In this document: positions 33,632-44,632 of the stretch, one piece after another
How positions within the stretch are numbered: position 1 is the stretch's first letter
Layout: each line of letters starts with the position of its first letter
DNA from: Deltaproteobacteria bacterium
GTDB lineage: Bacteria; Desulfobacterota; Syntrophobacteria; Syntrophobacterales; Syntrophobacteraceae
DNA length: 44,691 nt
Direction: 5' to 3'
NCBI GenBank assembly: GCA_012517315.1
Contig: JAAYVE010000004.1
Span: forward strand, 1 to 44,691
Translations under genes and position numbers: made by a program
Notes under the pieces: generated by a model
Databases searched by the model: none
What the model was told of the DNA's origin: nothing
What the model saw: the letters and a program-made list of their open reading frames with translations, nothing else

Positions 33632-34179
33632 AAAACTTAATCATCGCCAAAAAATATGCGAAGGCCCTTTTCAATCTAGCCCTCGGGGAAGGAAAGGTCG
33701 ACCAGTACGGGGAGGAACTGGATGCTTTGGCTAAACTGATGCAGGAAATGCCCGACCTCTCCGATGCGCTCCGCAATCCCCTTTACCCCGAAGCGGCCAG
33801 GAAATCACTCTTTTTCTCGGTGGCCGAGAATGCTGGCATGTCGCCCATTTTGAAGAGTTTCGTCAACCTCCTCATCGAGAGAGGACGTGTGCAGCACTTG
33901 TCAGAGATCGCTGAATACTACCACCGGTTGATCGATGAACATGCCAACATAGCCCGTGCACAGGTCAAGGCAGCGGTGGAACTGGAGGAACCGGTTCTGG
34001 AGGAGATTGCCAAAACACTGGAAAAAATGACCGGCAAGAAAGTCGTCGTGGAGTTCCAGCAGGATCCTGACCTCATCGGGGGAGTGCTGGCGAAGATCGG
34101 CGATTTGGTTCTGGATGGCAGTGTGCGGCGACAGTTACTCAATTTCAAAGAAACCATGAAGAAGGGTGGGTTAGGTTGA
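33628..34179 (+). CDS. atpH: ATP synthase F1 subunit delta
   Basis: Links the peripheral stalk to the top of the alpha3beta3 head (OSCP homologue). 183 residues, starting with GTG 33628 that shares GTGA with the atpF stop. N-terminal [13 protein letters not shown] is the family hallmark, with the C-terminal [25 protein letters not shown] motif. Its TGA overlaps the ATG of atpA. Confidence 0.96.
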   Translation: MKNLIIAKKYAKALFNLALGEGKVDQYGEELDALAKLMQEMPDLSDALRNPLYPEAARKSLFFSVAENAGMSPILKSFVNLLIERGRVQHLSEIAEYYHRLIDEHANIARAQVKAAVELEEPVLEEIAKTLEKMTGKKVVVEFQQDPDLIGGVLAKIGDLVLDGSVRRQLLNFKETMKKGGLG

Positions 34180-35699
34180 TGGAAATCAGAGCAGAAGAAA
34201 TAAGCCAAATTATTCGAGAGCAGATCAAGGACTATGAAAAGCGGGTCGACCTCAGCGAGACCGGACGCGTGCTCTCCGTTGGCGATGGAATTGCCCGCGT
34301 CTACGGGGTGGAGAAATGCATGTCCATGGAATTGCTGGAGTTCCCCACCGATCACGGGCCCATTTTCGGCCTGGCCCTGAACCTTGAGGAAGACAATGTG
34401 GGTGTCGCCATCATGGGGGAAGACTACCTCGTGAAAGAGGGGAGCGAGGTGCGCCGCACGGGCCGCATCGCCGAAGTACCCGTGGGGGATGCCGTGCTGG
34501 GCCGTGTCATTGACTCCGTGGGAAATCCCCTGGATGGAAAGGGGCCCATCGAGGCGAAGGAATTTCGCAGAATCGAGGTCATTGCCCCAGGCGTTATCGC
34601 CCGGCAATCGGTTAATGAACCCATGTACACAGGACTCAAGGCCGTCGATGCCATGACACCCGTAGGGCGAGGGCAGCGCGAGTTGATCATTGGGGACCGG
34701 CAGATCGGCAAGACGGCCATTGCGGTGGACTCCATCATCAACCAGAAAGATAGCGGCATCATCTGCATCTATGTGGCCGTGGGGCAAAAGAAATCCACGG
34801 TGGCCCAAGTGGTGGAAACGCTGCGTAGGCACGGTGCCATGGAGTACACCGTCGTGGTGGCGGCCAATGCGAGCGATCCAGCGCCGCTGCAGTATATCGC
34901 TCCTTATGCGGGCACGGCCATGGGCGAGTATTACCGTGACAATAAGAAGCACGCCCTCATCATCTATGACGACCTGTCCAAGCAGGCTGCAGCTTATCGG
35001 CAGGTATCCCTCCTGCTCCGGCGACCTCCTGCGCGGGAAGCCTATCCCGGTGACATTTTCTACAATCACTCCCGTCTGTTGGAGCGTTCGGCCAAACTAA
35101 ACGAGGAATTGGGGGCTGGGTCACTCACCGCCCTTCCCATCATTGAAACACAGGCGGGTGACGTGTCGGCGTACATTCCCACCAACGTGATCTCCATCAC
35201 CGACGGCCAGATCTATCTGGAGCCGAGCCTGTTTTTCTCCGGCGTTCGCCCGGCCATCAACGTCGGTCTTTCCGTATCGCGAGTGGGCGGTGCCGCCCAG
35301 ACGAAGGCGATGAAACAGGTGGCGGGCCGCTTGAGACTCGATCTGGCGCAATACCGGGAACTGGAAGCTTTCGCGAAATTCGGCAGCGACCTGGACAAGT
35401 CCACGCAGGCCCAGCTGAACCGTGGGATGCGCCTGGTGGAACTGCTCAAACAGCCTCAGTATCAGCCCATGCCAGCGGAAAAGATGGTGCTCTCTCTCTA
35501 TTCCGGAACTCGCGGTTTCCTGGATGCCATCCCCGTCGATCGTGTGCAGCAGTACGAAGTGCAGATGCTCTCGTTTGTGGAGCGCAAGTACCCTGAGATC
35601 TTGAGCGAGATCAAGGAAAAGAATGTCATCAGCGACGAGCTGGATGCCAAGATTCAGAAGGTCCTTGGAGAGTTCGGCGAGGTTTTTCAGGCGGGTTAG
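34179..35699 (+). CDS. atpA: ATP synthase F1 subunit alpha
   Basis: Non-catalytic nucleotide-binding subunit. Motifs: [15 protein letters not shown], the P-loop [37 protein letters not shown], the arginine-finger region [10 protein letters not shown], and a C-terminal helical bundle. 506 residues from ATG 34179. It overlaps atpH by one base in ATGA form, so translation is probably coupled. Confidence 0.98.
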   Translation: MEIRAEEISQIIREQIKDYEKRVDLSETGRVLSVGDGIARVYGVEKCMSMELLEFPTDHGPIFGLALNLEEDNVGVAIMGEDYLVKEGSEVRRTGRIAEVPVGDAVLGRVIDSVGNPLDGKGPIEAKEFRRIEVIAPGVIARQSVNEPMYTGLKAVDAMTPVGRGQRELIIGDRQIGKTAIAVDSIINQKDSGIICIYVAVGQKKSTVAQVVETLRRHGAMEYTVVVAANASDPAPLQYIAPYAGTAMGEYYRDNKKHALIIYDDLSKQAAAYRQVSLLLRRPPAREAYPGDIFYNHSRLLERSAKLNEELGAGSLTALPIIETQAGDVSAYIPTNVISITDGQIYLEPSLFFSGVRPAINVGLSVSRVGGAAQTKAMKQVAGRLRLDLAQYRELEAFAKFGSDLDKSTQAQLNRGMRLVELLKQPQYQPMPAEKMVLSLYSGTRGFLDAIPVDRVQQYEVQMLSFVERKYPEILSEIKEKNVISDELDAKIQKVLGEFGEVFQAG

Positions 35700-35741
35700 G
35701 GCGTCACAAATGGAACGCACTGAGACGAGAGAGCGAGGAAA

Positions 35742-36617
35742 ATGGCGACCTTAAGAGATATCAAGAGGAAAATTGACGCCGTAAAGAAAACTTCGCAGAT
35801 CACCAAGGCCATGAATATGGTCGCTGCGGCGAAACTCCGCGGTGCGCAGCAGAACATGGAGCGCTTCAACCCGTATGCCCTGAAGTTCACTGAAGTCATC
35901 CGGAGGCTGGCGGCCGGAGTGGAAGAAGTCGGGTCCTACGCGCTTCTTGCCCGCAGAGAGGAGGTCAAGAAGATCGAGGTGGTCCTCATCACCGCGGATC
36001 GGGGTCTTTGCGGCAGCTTCAACAACAGTCTGATCACGTTTGCCGAAAAATTCGTTCACGGCAAGCAGGCCGAGGGACTGGATGTCTCCTTCACCGCCGT
36101 GGGGCGTAAGGGGGCGGATTATTTCAGACGGCGGCGCTATGACGTGAGGAAGAGGCTTATCGGCCTCTTGAACAAGCCCAATTATGAGGACGCGTCCACG
36201 CTTGGCCTGGAATTGGTGGAAATGTTTGAAACGGGAACAGTGGACGAGGTCTATGTGGTCTATCCGAAGTTCGTGAGTATGGTGAAGCAGGTGCCGACAC
36301 TGGTCAACATTCTCCCCATCGTCCCGGAGACGGGTCAGGAAGGAATGGAGGGGGCCCGGAGGGAGTACCTCTTTGAGCCGTCCCACGAGGAACTGTTGAC
36401 AGACCTGTTGCCCAACTACGTGCATATTCAACTCCTTGGTTTCTTTTATCAGTCTGCGGTGGGGGAGCATGCCGCCCGCATGGCTGCCATGGAGAATGCA
36501 ACCAGCAACTGCAAAGAGTTGGTGAAAAGCCTGACGCTGACGTACAACAAAGCACGGCAAGCTGGAATCACCAAGGAGTTGATGGATATCGTCGGCGGTG
36601 CTGAAGCTCTCAAATAG
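35742..36617 (+). CDS. atpG: ATP synthase F1 subunit gamma
   Basis: Central rotor shaft. N-terminal TLRDIKRKIDAVKKTSQITKAMNMVAAAKL and the C-terminal MAAMENATSNCKELVKSLTLTYNKARQAGITKEL helix pair, which form the coiled coil, are intact, as is VVLITADRGLCGSFNNSL. 291 residues, normal. It lies 42 bases after atpA and 47 before atpD. Confidence 0.97.
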   Translation: MATLRDIKRKIDAVKKTSQITKAMNMVAAAKLRGAQQNMERFNPYALKFTEVIRRLAAGVEEVGSYALLARREEVKKIEVVLITADRGLCGSFNNSLITFAEKFVHGKQAEGLDVSFTAVGRKGADYFRRRRYDVRKRLIGLLNKPNYEDASTLGLELVEMFETGTVDEVYVVYPKFVSMVKQVPTLVNILPIVPETGQEGMEGARREYLFEPSHEELLTDLLPNYVHIQLLGFFYQSAVGEHAARMAAMENATSNCKELVKSLTLTYNKARQAGITKELMDIVGGAEALK

Positions 36618-36649
36618 GAGCACCCCTTTGCAGCCCTTTCAGTGCCTAA

Positions 36650-38071
<1,422 letters not shown>

Positions 38072-38091
38072 GCCAGGAAAATGGTGAACTT

Positions 38092-38496
38092 ATGGCCGAT
38101 AAGATTCTGTTGGAAATCGTGACACCGGAGAGGAAAGTCCTCAGTGAAATGGTGGACATCGTCGTCGCCCCTGGTGAGGAAGGGGAGTTCGGTGTTCTGC
38201 CTAATCACATTCCTTTTCTGAGTAAGCTCAAGGTGGGTGAGCTGCGTTTCCGTGTTGGGAGTGCCACGCGTTTCGTCGCCATTATGGGAGGTTATGCCGA
38301 AGTGCTCCCCGACCACGTCACCGTGCTTGCTACAGCGGCTGAGGAGGCGACGGAAATCGATGTGATTCGTGCCAAAGCAGCCAGGGAGCGGGCGGAACGC
38401 CGACTGGCCGAGGCGAGGGACCGCTTTGAGTTCGCGCAGGCCCAGGCCGCCCTGCAGCGTGCCATGGCTCGGCTGAGAATCGCGGAAAAGAAGTAG
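38092..38496 (+). CDS. atpC: ATP synthase F1 subunit epsilon
   Basis: Rotor subunit and regulator. The N-terminal beta sandwich reads ILLEIVTPERKVLSEMVDIVVAPGEEGEFGVLPNHIPFLSKLKVG. A C-terminal helical hairpin (RERAERRLAEARDRFEFAQAQAALQRA), which can extend to inhibit ATP hydrolysis, follows. 134 residues. It is the last gene of the cluster and precedes an intrinsic terminator. Confidence 0.97.
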   Translation: MADKILLEIVTPERKVLSEMVDIVVAPGEEGEFGVLPNHIPFLSKLKVGELRFRVGSATRFVAIMGGYAEVLPDHVTVLATAAEEATEIDVIRAKAARERAERRLAEARDRFEFAQAQAALQRAMARLRIAEKK

Positions 38497-38537
38497 GCGA
38501 CGACCCAGTTAGATATTCATGCTTATTGCTTCTTGGG

Positions 38538-38569
38538 GCCCTTCCCTGTCGGGAAGGGCTTTTCTGTTT
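38538..38569 (+). terminator. Intrinsic terminator of the atp operon
   Basis: A perfect 9-bp GC-rich stem, GCCCTTCCC (38538-38546) with GGGAAGGGC (38551-38559), has a TGTC loop and is followed by TTTTCTGTTT. It lies 41 bases after the atpC stop. Confidence 0.9.
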
Positions 38570-38782
38570 GGAAAAAGGGGCCAAAATCCGATTTGCACGG
38601 GGTTCGTCGGCGAGGAGATGTCGATATGTGTGACGATTCGGTGTCGATGACCCTGAGAGAACGAATCTGGGTTGTCCGGTAGCCTGCTGAGAAATAGAAT
38701 CAGGAACCGAGGAAAGGATGCCTGAGACAGCGGGCTTTTTCTCCACAGGAATAGTGGATTTCTGGAGACGAGGGAGCGCAGC

Positions 38783-40615
38783 ATGTGTGGAATCGTTGGT
38801 TACGTGGGAAAAATGGATTGCAGAGGCATTCTCGTGGAGGGCCTTAAGCGCCTCGAATACAGGGGATACGACAGCGCGGGAATTGCGGTGCTCGATCCTT
38901 CCAATGATCTCAAAATCGTCCGTTCGCAGGGAAAGATAGCGGTCCTGGAGGAAAGGTTGAAAGAGGAGCCCGTGAGCGGCACTGTGGGCATAGCTCACAC
39001 GCGATGGGCGACTCACGGGAAGCCGTCGGACGAGAATGCCCATCCGCACCGGTCCGGCCCGTTCGTGGTGGTCCACAATGGAATCATTGAGAACTATGCG
39101 GATGTGAAGACGCGACTTGAGAGGGAAGGCTACACGTTTTCGTCTCAAACGGACACGGAAGTGATCGTTAAGCTTGCCGAATCCTTGTGGCGTTCCGGTG
39201 CCGATCACAGGGAGAGCGTGGTGGGAGCCTTGAGACAGCTCAGGGGAAGCTATGCGGTGGCGGTGCTCAGCTCGGAGAACCCGGGGGGGATGATCGCCGC
39301 TCGCAAGGAATCCCCCCTGATTTTGGGGTTGGGTGAAGACGGTTACTATCTTGCATCCGACGTACCCGCCATCCTTCCCTACACCAATCGAATCGTTTAC
39401 CTGGAAGATGGAGACCTTGCCTATCTGACCAGGGATGGTTACCGCATCGAAAACCTTGCAGGGGAGGAGCAGATCAGGATACCCCAGACCATAGACTGGA
39501 ATCCGGTGATGGCCGAGAAGGCCGGATACAAGCATTTTATGCTCAAGGAGATCCATGAGCAACCGCAGGCTGTGATCGACACGTTCCGGAGTGCTCTGGA
39601 TCTCAACACGCAGATGGTGCGATTGGACGAACTGAAACTTTCGAAAGAGGATGTCCTCAGGTTGGAAAGGATTTATCTGGTAGCCTGTGGAACATCCTAC
39701 CATGCTTGCATGGTGGGCAAGTACATGCTTGAGTCCATGTGCCGCATACCCGTGGAGGTGGATCTGGGTTCCGAGTTTCGCTATCGCAATCCCGTCATCA
39801 GCGACAGAACGCTTCTCGTGGTCATCAGCCAGTCGGGCGAGACGGCGGACACACGGGCGGCTCTTGCAGAGGGAATTGCCAGGGGAGCGCCCTGCAGGGC
39901 AATTGTGAACGTCGTCGGCAGCAGTCTCGCCAGGATGGCCGAAGGCGTTATTTATACTCATGCTGGACCGGAGATAGGGGTTGCCTCTACGAAGGCTTTC
40001 ACGGCTCAGTTGGTCGCCCTGTACCTCTTCAGCGTCTATTGTGCCGATGCATTGGGATGCATCGGCCGGGATGAACTCGCACGATATGCGCAGGACCTTG
40101 TCGAACTGCCGGGTAAAATGGAAGAAGTCCTCTCCCTGGGTGAGCGCATCAGGGGATGGGCGAGGCAGTATATGCATGCGTCGGACTTTCTCTACTTGGG
40201 GAGGGGAATTCTATATCCAGTGGCTCTGGAAGGTGCCCTCAAGCTCAAGGAAATTTCTTATATCCACGCCGAAGGCTATGCTGCCGGTGAAATGAAACAT
40301 GGCCCCATCGCCCTCATAGACGAGAATATGCCGGTATTGGCCCTCATGCAGCGGGGCGAAATGTATGAGAAGATGGTGAGCAACGTGCAGGAAGTGGTCG
40401 CAAGGGATGGTCAAATTCTGGCGTTGGTTGAGGAGCATCCGGATGCAAAGTTGGGGAGTGCCGATACCCAGTTGGTGATACCGAAAACATCACCCTGGCT
40501 GGCGCCCGTTTTGTTCACCATCCCTCTTCAGTTGCTGGCGTATCACATTGCGGTGTTGCGCGGAACGGATGTGGATCAACCCAGGAATTTGGCAAAAAGC
40601 GTAACGGTTGAGTAG
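38783..40615 (+). CDS. glmS: Glutamine-fructose-6-phosphate aminotransferase (isomerising)
   Basis: Makes glucosamine 6-phosphate from fructose 6-phosphate and glutamine, the first step toward UDP-GlcNAc and the cell wall. The N-terminal glutaminase begins MCGIVGYVG with nucleophile Cys2, and has EYRGYDSAG and THGKPSDENAHPH. Two SIS domains follow (ACGTSYHACMVGKYMLE; SQSGETADTRAAL; TKAFTAQLVAL), and the protein ends in the conserved PRNLAKSVTVE. 610 residues, full length. glmU is not adjacent. No glmS ribozyme-like core was recognised upstream. Confidence 0.98.
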   Translation: MCGIVGYVGKMDCRGILVEGLKRLEYRGYDSAGIAVLDPSNDLKIVRSQGKIAVLEERLKEEPVSGTVGIAHTRWATHGKPSDENAHPHRSGPFVVVHNGIIENYADVKTRLEREGYTFSSQTDTEVIVKLAESLWRSGADHRESVVGALRQLRGSYAVAVLSSENPGGMIAARKESPLILGLGEDGYYLASDVPAILPYTNRIVYLEDGDLAYLTRDGYRIENLAGEEQIRIPQTIDWNPVMAEKAGYKHFMLKEIHEQPQAVIDTFRSALDLNTQMVRLDELKLSKEDVLRLERIYLVACGTSYHACMVGKYMLESMCRIPVEVDLGSEFRYRNPVISDRTLLVVISQSGETADTRAALAEGIARGAPCRAIVNVVGSSLARMAEGVIYTHAGPEIGVASTKAFTAQLVALYLFSVYCADALGCIGRDELARYAQDLVELPGKMEEVLSLGERIRGWARQYMHASDFLYLGRGILYPVALEGALKLKEISYIHAEGYAAGEMKHGPIALIDENMPVLALMQRGEMYEKMVSNVQEVVARDGQILALVEEHPDAKLGSADTQLVIPKTSPWLAPVLFTIPLQLLAYHIAVLRGTDVDQPRNLAKSVTVE

Positions 40616-40654
40616 AGCATCTGCAGAACGCCCTTGGGACGGAGGAAACACTAC

Positions 40655-40684
40655 TTGACTTGGTTTCGCTAACTTGCATAGAAT
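40655..40684 (+). promoter_or_regulatory. Predicted sigma-70 promoter in the glmS-rny gap
   Basis: TTGACT (40655-40660) and TAGAAT (40679-40684) are separated by 18 bases. They lie 40 bases after the glmS stop and 18 bases before a small ORF. This implies a transcript starting near 40691 that is independent of glmS. Confidence 0.5.
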
Positions 40685-40702
40685 GAAAATGGTGAAGTGG
40701 CC

Positions 40703-40876
40703 ATGGAGAGCACCTTTCACAGACGGGGCAACGCCCGAGAGGTGAAAAGAGATCTTGATGCGCTGCTCTCATTTAGAATGGACGGATGTGACAAGCAAGA
40801 AAGAAGGGAAGTGCTCACTGAGGCAGTAGCTGCTTTGGAACGAAGGCCATTGGGGAGAGCCTTGGACCGGATTTGA
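40703..40876 (+). CDS. Possible small protein (57 residues), function unknown
   Basis: ATG 40703 to TGA 40876 encodes a charged peptide without membrane segments. Its middle reads REVKRDLDALLSFRMDG and its end is Arg- and Leu-rich (EAVAALERRPLGRALDRI), consistent with two amphipathic helices. A promoter-like sequence lies just upstream, but the ribosome-binding site is weak and the predicted transcription start is only ~12 bases before the ATG. It could be a real small gene, a leaderless-like message or chance. No family is recognised. Confidence 0.3.
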   Translation: MESTFHRRGNAREVKRDLDALLSFRMDGCDKQERREVLTEAVAALERRPLGRALDRI

Positions 40877-41560
40877 GACCTTTTTACCCGATTATTTGCA
40901 CGATCCAATAAAGCAATCCCGAACGACACGGGTTCGATAGACGAAAGGGCGAGGAAAGTGTATGAATCAGAGGGACCAATGGAACTGAGGGTTGGTCTTC
41001 ATGGTCACGCTGCCAGGATCCTTCGCATGCATGTCCCTGCAATCATGTCTTTTGCGGGGCCCTGGATCAAGCCCATATCAAGAACTGAAGCCCCCTGCGG
41101 TGTTAGTGATTGGCAGAAAGTCCCTGACCCAACACCAAATGACGCGGGAACTTCCTCTTGCTTCCGTGTGCATGTCAGGAAACTGAAAGCCTAAAGGAGC
41201 AACGGAGTGCCCACCTTGAACGTATCGGTTCAAGACAGCCTGCTGACACGGCATCATGCGGGGGACTCTATTTTGAACCTGGTTTGAGACTCTCTCCCCT
41301 TCCATGCGACTGAGCGAATCCATGGATTCGTGCATCCCGATTTTGCTGGGAAAATGCAGCCTTTTCTGCCCCGCCCGGTGATCCTTCCTCCCACCCGGTA
41401 GTTGCCTCGTGTGTGCACTGCCCCGCTTTTTCCGGACTCTTGCCCGGTTGCGGAGGAGTTCGCGAAAGGGAGTGCCTGCTTCTGTGAGGTGCCTACCCCA
41501 ATTCAATGGAATCCGGTTTCATCCGGCATGGGATTCAATATTCCTACGAGAAAGGATTGT
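40877..41560. other. Gene-poor region upstream of rny
   Basis: This region of about 680 bases contains only short ORFs with no recognisable features. Notable items are the 16-base perfect palindrome at 41315-41330 (centre CCATGG) and a short inverted pair CGAAC/GTTCG near 40920-40935. No tRNA, RNase P RNA, tmRNA or SRP RNA signature was seen. The promoter of rny should lie here, but no clear one was found. Confidence 0.4.
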
Positions 41561-43129
41561 ATGAGCATGGGCTACGTATCGGGTGCAATACTGCTGCTGG
41601 TGGGGGCGATGGCGGGAGTTGGCTTGGGCATACTCATTCGTCAGTACTGGCTCGAGCGCAAGAACACCCAACTCCAGGAACAGGGAAAGAATATCCTGGC
41701 GGAGGCTAGGAAAGAGGCGGAGACAATCAAGAAAGAGGCAATTCTCCAGGCGAAGGACACCCTCTTCCAAATGAAAGCCGAGTTCGAACGGGAGAGCAAG
41801 GAATCGAGGAGAGAGTTCCAGAACTTGGAAAAAAGGATTCTGCAAAAAGAGGAAAACCTGGAGAAAAAGGCCGAGACCCTCGACAAGAAAGAGATAAGCA
41901 TTGCCAAGCGGGAAAAGCAACTGCAGCAACAGGAACAGGAGATGATTCAGAAGGAAAGAGAACTGCAGATGCTTATGGACGAACATCAACGCCGGCTGGA
42001 AAGCCTCTCAGGCATATCGAGTCTGGAGGCGAAGGAAATGCTTATCCGCTCCATAGAGAACGAAGCCCGGCGGGATGCGGCGATCCTCGTGAAGAAGCTG
42101 GAGACGGAAGCGAGGGAGGCGGCCGACAGGAAGGCTAAGAACATCATCTCCTTGGCGGTTCAACGATATGCCGGCGACTACGTGGCGGAAAAAACGGTCT
42201 CTGTGGTGAATCTTCCCAACGAAGAGATGAAGGGCCGCATCATTGGCAGGGAGGGGCGAAACATTCGTGCCATCGAGGCGACGACCGGCGTGGATGTCAT
42301 CATCGATGACACCCCGGAAGCCGTCATATTGTCGGGCTTCAATCCCATCCGCCGTGAAGTGGCCCGGGTGTCTCTCGAGAGGCTCATTTCGGACGGCAGG
42401 ATTCATCCCGCCCGGATTGAAGAAATCGTGGAGAAGGTCAACGGTGAAATCGAGAATGCCATCCGGGAATCCGGTGAACAGGCCGCTTTTGACGTCGGGG
42501 TTCATGGGATTCATCCCGAATTGATCAAGCTCCTGGGAAAACTTAAGTACAGAACGAGCTATGCGCAGAATGTCCTGCAGCATTCCCTGGAGGTCGCTTT
42601 TCTTTGCGGCATTATGGCCGCTGAACTCGGCTTGAACGAAAAGCAGGCCAAAAGAGCCGGCCTTCTCCATGACATCGGAAAGGCCGTGGATCACGAGATA
42701 GAGGGTCCCCACGCGACCATCGGAGCAGACCTTGCCCGTCGGCATGGGGAGGCTCCTGCAATCGTGCACGCCATTGCGGCGCACCACGAGGATGTGCCTG
42801 CAGAGGATATCCTGGCTATCCTGGTTCAGGCTGCCGATGCACTGTCAGGTGCGAGGCCCGGTGCACGGAAAGAATTGTTGGAAACCTATGTCAAGCGGCT
42901 GGAAGACCTCGAGCGCATCGCCAATGGGTTTCCGGGGATAAGCAAATCGTATGCCATTCAGGCTGGCAGGGAGTTGCGCATCATCGTGGAGAGCGACCAC
43001 GTGAGTGATGCGGAGGTGGTCATGCTCAGCCGCGATGTGGCCAAAAAAATCGAGAGTGAGTTGACGTATCCGGGACAAATCAAGGTGACGGTCATTCGGG
43101 AAACACGGGCCGTTGAATACGCCAAGTGA
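41561..43129 (+). CDS. rny: Ribonuclease Y (membrane-anchored endoribonuclease)
   Basis: Starts mRNA decay at the inner membrane. An N-terminal membrane helix (residues ~5-27) is followed by a long coiled coil (~30-180, very rich in Glu, Lys and Gln), a KH domain ([29 protein letters not shown]) and an HD domain with His370-Asp371 in [12 protein letters not shown], then a family C-terminus ending [13 protein letters not shown]. Start ATG 41561 has AAAGGA upstream; the frame is open further, but homologues begin here. 522 residues, typical. Confidence 0.96.
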   Translation: MSMGYVSGAILLLVGAMAGVGLGILIRQYWLERKNTQLQEQGKNILAEARKEAETIKKEAILQAKDTLFQMKAEFERESKESRREFQNLEKRILQKEENLEKKAETLDKKEISIAKREKQLQQQEQEMIQKERELQMLMDEHQRRLESLSGISSLEAKEMLIRSIENEARRDAAILVKKLETEAREAADRKAKNIISLAVQRYAGDYVAEKTVSVVNLPNEEMKGRIIGREGRNIRAIEATTGVDVIIDDTPEAVILSGFNPIRREVARVSLERLISDGRIHPARIEEIVEKVNGEIENAIRESGEQAAFDVGVHGIHPELIKLLGKLKYRTSYAQNVLQHSLEVAFLCGIMAAELGLNEKQAKRAGLLHDIGKAVDHEIEGPHATIGADLARRHGEAPAIVHAIAAHHEDVPAEDILAILVQAADALSGARPGARKELLETYVKRLEDLERIANGFPGISKSYAIQAGRELRIIVESDHVSDAEVVMLSRDVAKKIESELTYPGQIKVTVIRETRAVEYAK

Positions 43130-43142
43130 TATGGGTGGAGGG

Positions 43143-44480
43143 ATGGAGTTGTCCAACATCGCGGATCGGGAAAAGGTGGAAACGGATGAAAGACTGCAGG
43201 GTCCGGAGGGGGTGCTGGGTGTCCTGCAGGAAAGAGGGTTTGTCGCCCAGTTGACGGATGGAACTGAACTGTCCCGTTACTTGGAAGAGCCTGCGACCTG
43301 TTATGTCGGGTTTGATCCGACAGCGGACAGCCTCCACGTGGGACATCTACTGCCTATCATGGCCCTGGTGCATATGCAGCGATTTGGACACCGCCCCATC
43401 GTGCTGGTTGGGGGGGGTACCGGCCTGGTGGGAGATCCCAGTGGAAAAACCGAAATGCGCCAGCTTCTCAGTATCGAGGAGATTGATGCCAACGCAAAGG
43501 CTCTCAAGCGGCAGCTTTCCGCGTTTCTCGATTTCTCACCTGGAAAAGCCATGCTTCTAAACAATGCGGACTGGTTGGTCGGGTTGAAGTATATCGAGTT
43601 CCTGAGGGATATTGGCAGGCACTTCAGTGTGAATCGCATGCTGGCGGCGGAGAGTTACAAGCAGAGACTGGAGACGGGTCTCAATTTCATTGAGTTCAAT
43701 TACATGCTTCTCCAGGCTTACGACTTCTATTACTTGGCAAAACACCACCAGTGTTACCTCCAGATGGGGGGAAATGACCAATGGGGAAACATCGTTGCCG
43801 GGATCGAGCTCATTCGGCGAAAGGACGCGAAGGAAGCGCATGCCATCACTTTCCCTCTTCTCACCACCGCGTCGGGGGCAAAGATGGGAAAGACGGCCTC
43901 GGGTGCCGTCTGGTTGAGCCGCGAGAAGACTTCCCCATTCGACTTTTACCAGTACTGGGTCAATACGGATGACCAGGACGTGTCGCGTTTTCTGAAGCTT
44001 TACACTCTTATCCCCACGGAGGAGATCGAGGCGGCAAAGCACCTTCAGGGGCAGGAGCTGAACGCCTGCAAGTCAATTCTCGCATACGAGGTGACGGCGC
44101 TGGCCCATGGAGAAAAAGAAGCCCGTGATGCGTTGGAGGCAGCCAGTGGTGTTTTCGGCAGGAGGCATTTTCCCCAGGGTCTGCTGCCCTCCAGCTCGAT
44201 ACCCAGACAGGTGGAAAAGGAACTCACCGCAGTACCCACAACGGAAATTGAAAAGGGCCGTCTCAGAGCGGGAATTCCTGCCTATGAACTGTTTGCGGAG
44301 GTGGGACTATGCAAGTCGAGGGGCGAGGCTCGCAGGTTGATCCAACAGGGAGGGGGCTATGTGAACGACGAGCGCATCAATGGGCACGACTACCGCATCA
44401 GCGAGGGTCACGTGGGAAGAGAAGGCCTCCTTCTCAAGGCGGGAAAGAAGAAAGTCCATCGAATACGGATAGTTGGCTAG
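43143..44480 (+). CDS. tyrS: Tyrosyl-tRNA synthetase
   Basis: Charges tRNA-Tyr. Class I motifs: HVGH in DSLHVGHLLPIMAL (HIGH equivalent) and KMGKT in GAKMGKTASGAVWL (KMSKS equivalent). Tyrosine recognition is in QAYDFYYLAKHHQCYLQMGGNDQWGNI. A C-terminal S4 RNA-binding domain (GLCKSRGEARRLIQQGGGYVNDERI) completes it. About 445 residues from ATG 43143. An ATG at 43131 and in-frame upstream codons make the exact start uncertain; the first ~30 residues lack conservation. It lies just downstream of rny and upstream of the rRNA operon. Confidence 0.95.
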   Translation: MELSNIADREKVETDERLQGPEGVLGVLQERGFVAQLTDGTELSRYLEEPATCYVGFDPTADSLHVGHLLPIMALVHMQRFGHRPIVLVGGGTGLVGDPSGKTEMRQLLSIEEIDANAKALKRQLSAFLDFSPGKAMLLNNADWLVGLKYIEFLRDIGRHFSVNRMLAAESYKQRLETGLNFIEFNYMLLQAYDFYYLAKHHQCYLQMGGNDQWGNIVAGIELIRRKDAKEAHAITFPLLTTASGAKMGKTASGAVWLSREKTSPFDFYQYWVNTDDQDVSRFLKLYTLIPTEEIEAAKHLQGQELNACKSILAYEVTALAHGEKEARDALEAASGVFGRRHFPQGLLPSSSIPRQVEKELTAVPTTEIEKGRLRAGIPAYELFAEVGLCKSRGEARRLIQQGGGYVNDERINGHDYRISEGHVGREGLLLKAGKKKVHRIRIVG

Positions 44481-44514
44481 AAGTGTGAGAGCGTATTTTT
44501 TTGGAGTTTCCTGC

Positions 44515-44543
44515 TTGACACTCAAAAGCAGTTTTGCTATACA
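44515..44543 (+). promoter_or_regulatory. Strong rRNA operon promoter
   Basis: TTGACA (44515-44520) and TATACA (44538-44543) are separated by exactly 17 bases, about 90 bases before mature 16S rRNA. That is a perfect -35 box and a five-of-six -10 box, as expected for rrn promoters. DksA encoded in this window is a likely regulator by family knowledge. Confidence 0.88.
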
Positions 44544-44570
44544 AGAAAGTCCCTGGTTGGTGGTGGGGGC

Positions 44571-44582
44571 TGTTCTTTGGAA
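44571..44582 (+). promoter_or_regulatory. boxA-like antitermination element in the rRNA leader
   Basis: TGTTCTTTGGAA in the leader resembles the boxA consensus TGCTCTTTAACA, the binding site for NusB-S10. It is followed by AACTAAATAG, similar to pre-16S leader sequences in other bacteria. Confidence 0.5.
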
Positions 44583-44632
44583 ACTAAATAGTGGGTGAGT
44601 GCTGGGCCTGAGTAAGGTTTTAGGTTAGGGAT

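Noticed and set aside
38570-38782. glmS ribozyme upstream of glmS
   Set aside because: The conserved catalytic core is not recognisable, and that ribozyme is mainly known from Firmicutes.
40915-40940. tRNA-like GGTTCGAT element
   Set aside because: No acceptor, D or anticodon arms can be drawn around it.
40958-41194. 78-codon ORF upstream of rny
   Set aside because: No ribosome-binding site or domain pattern, and an amino acid composition typical of chance ORFs.
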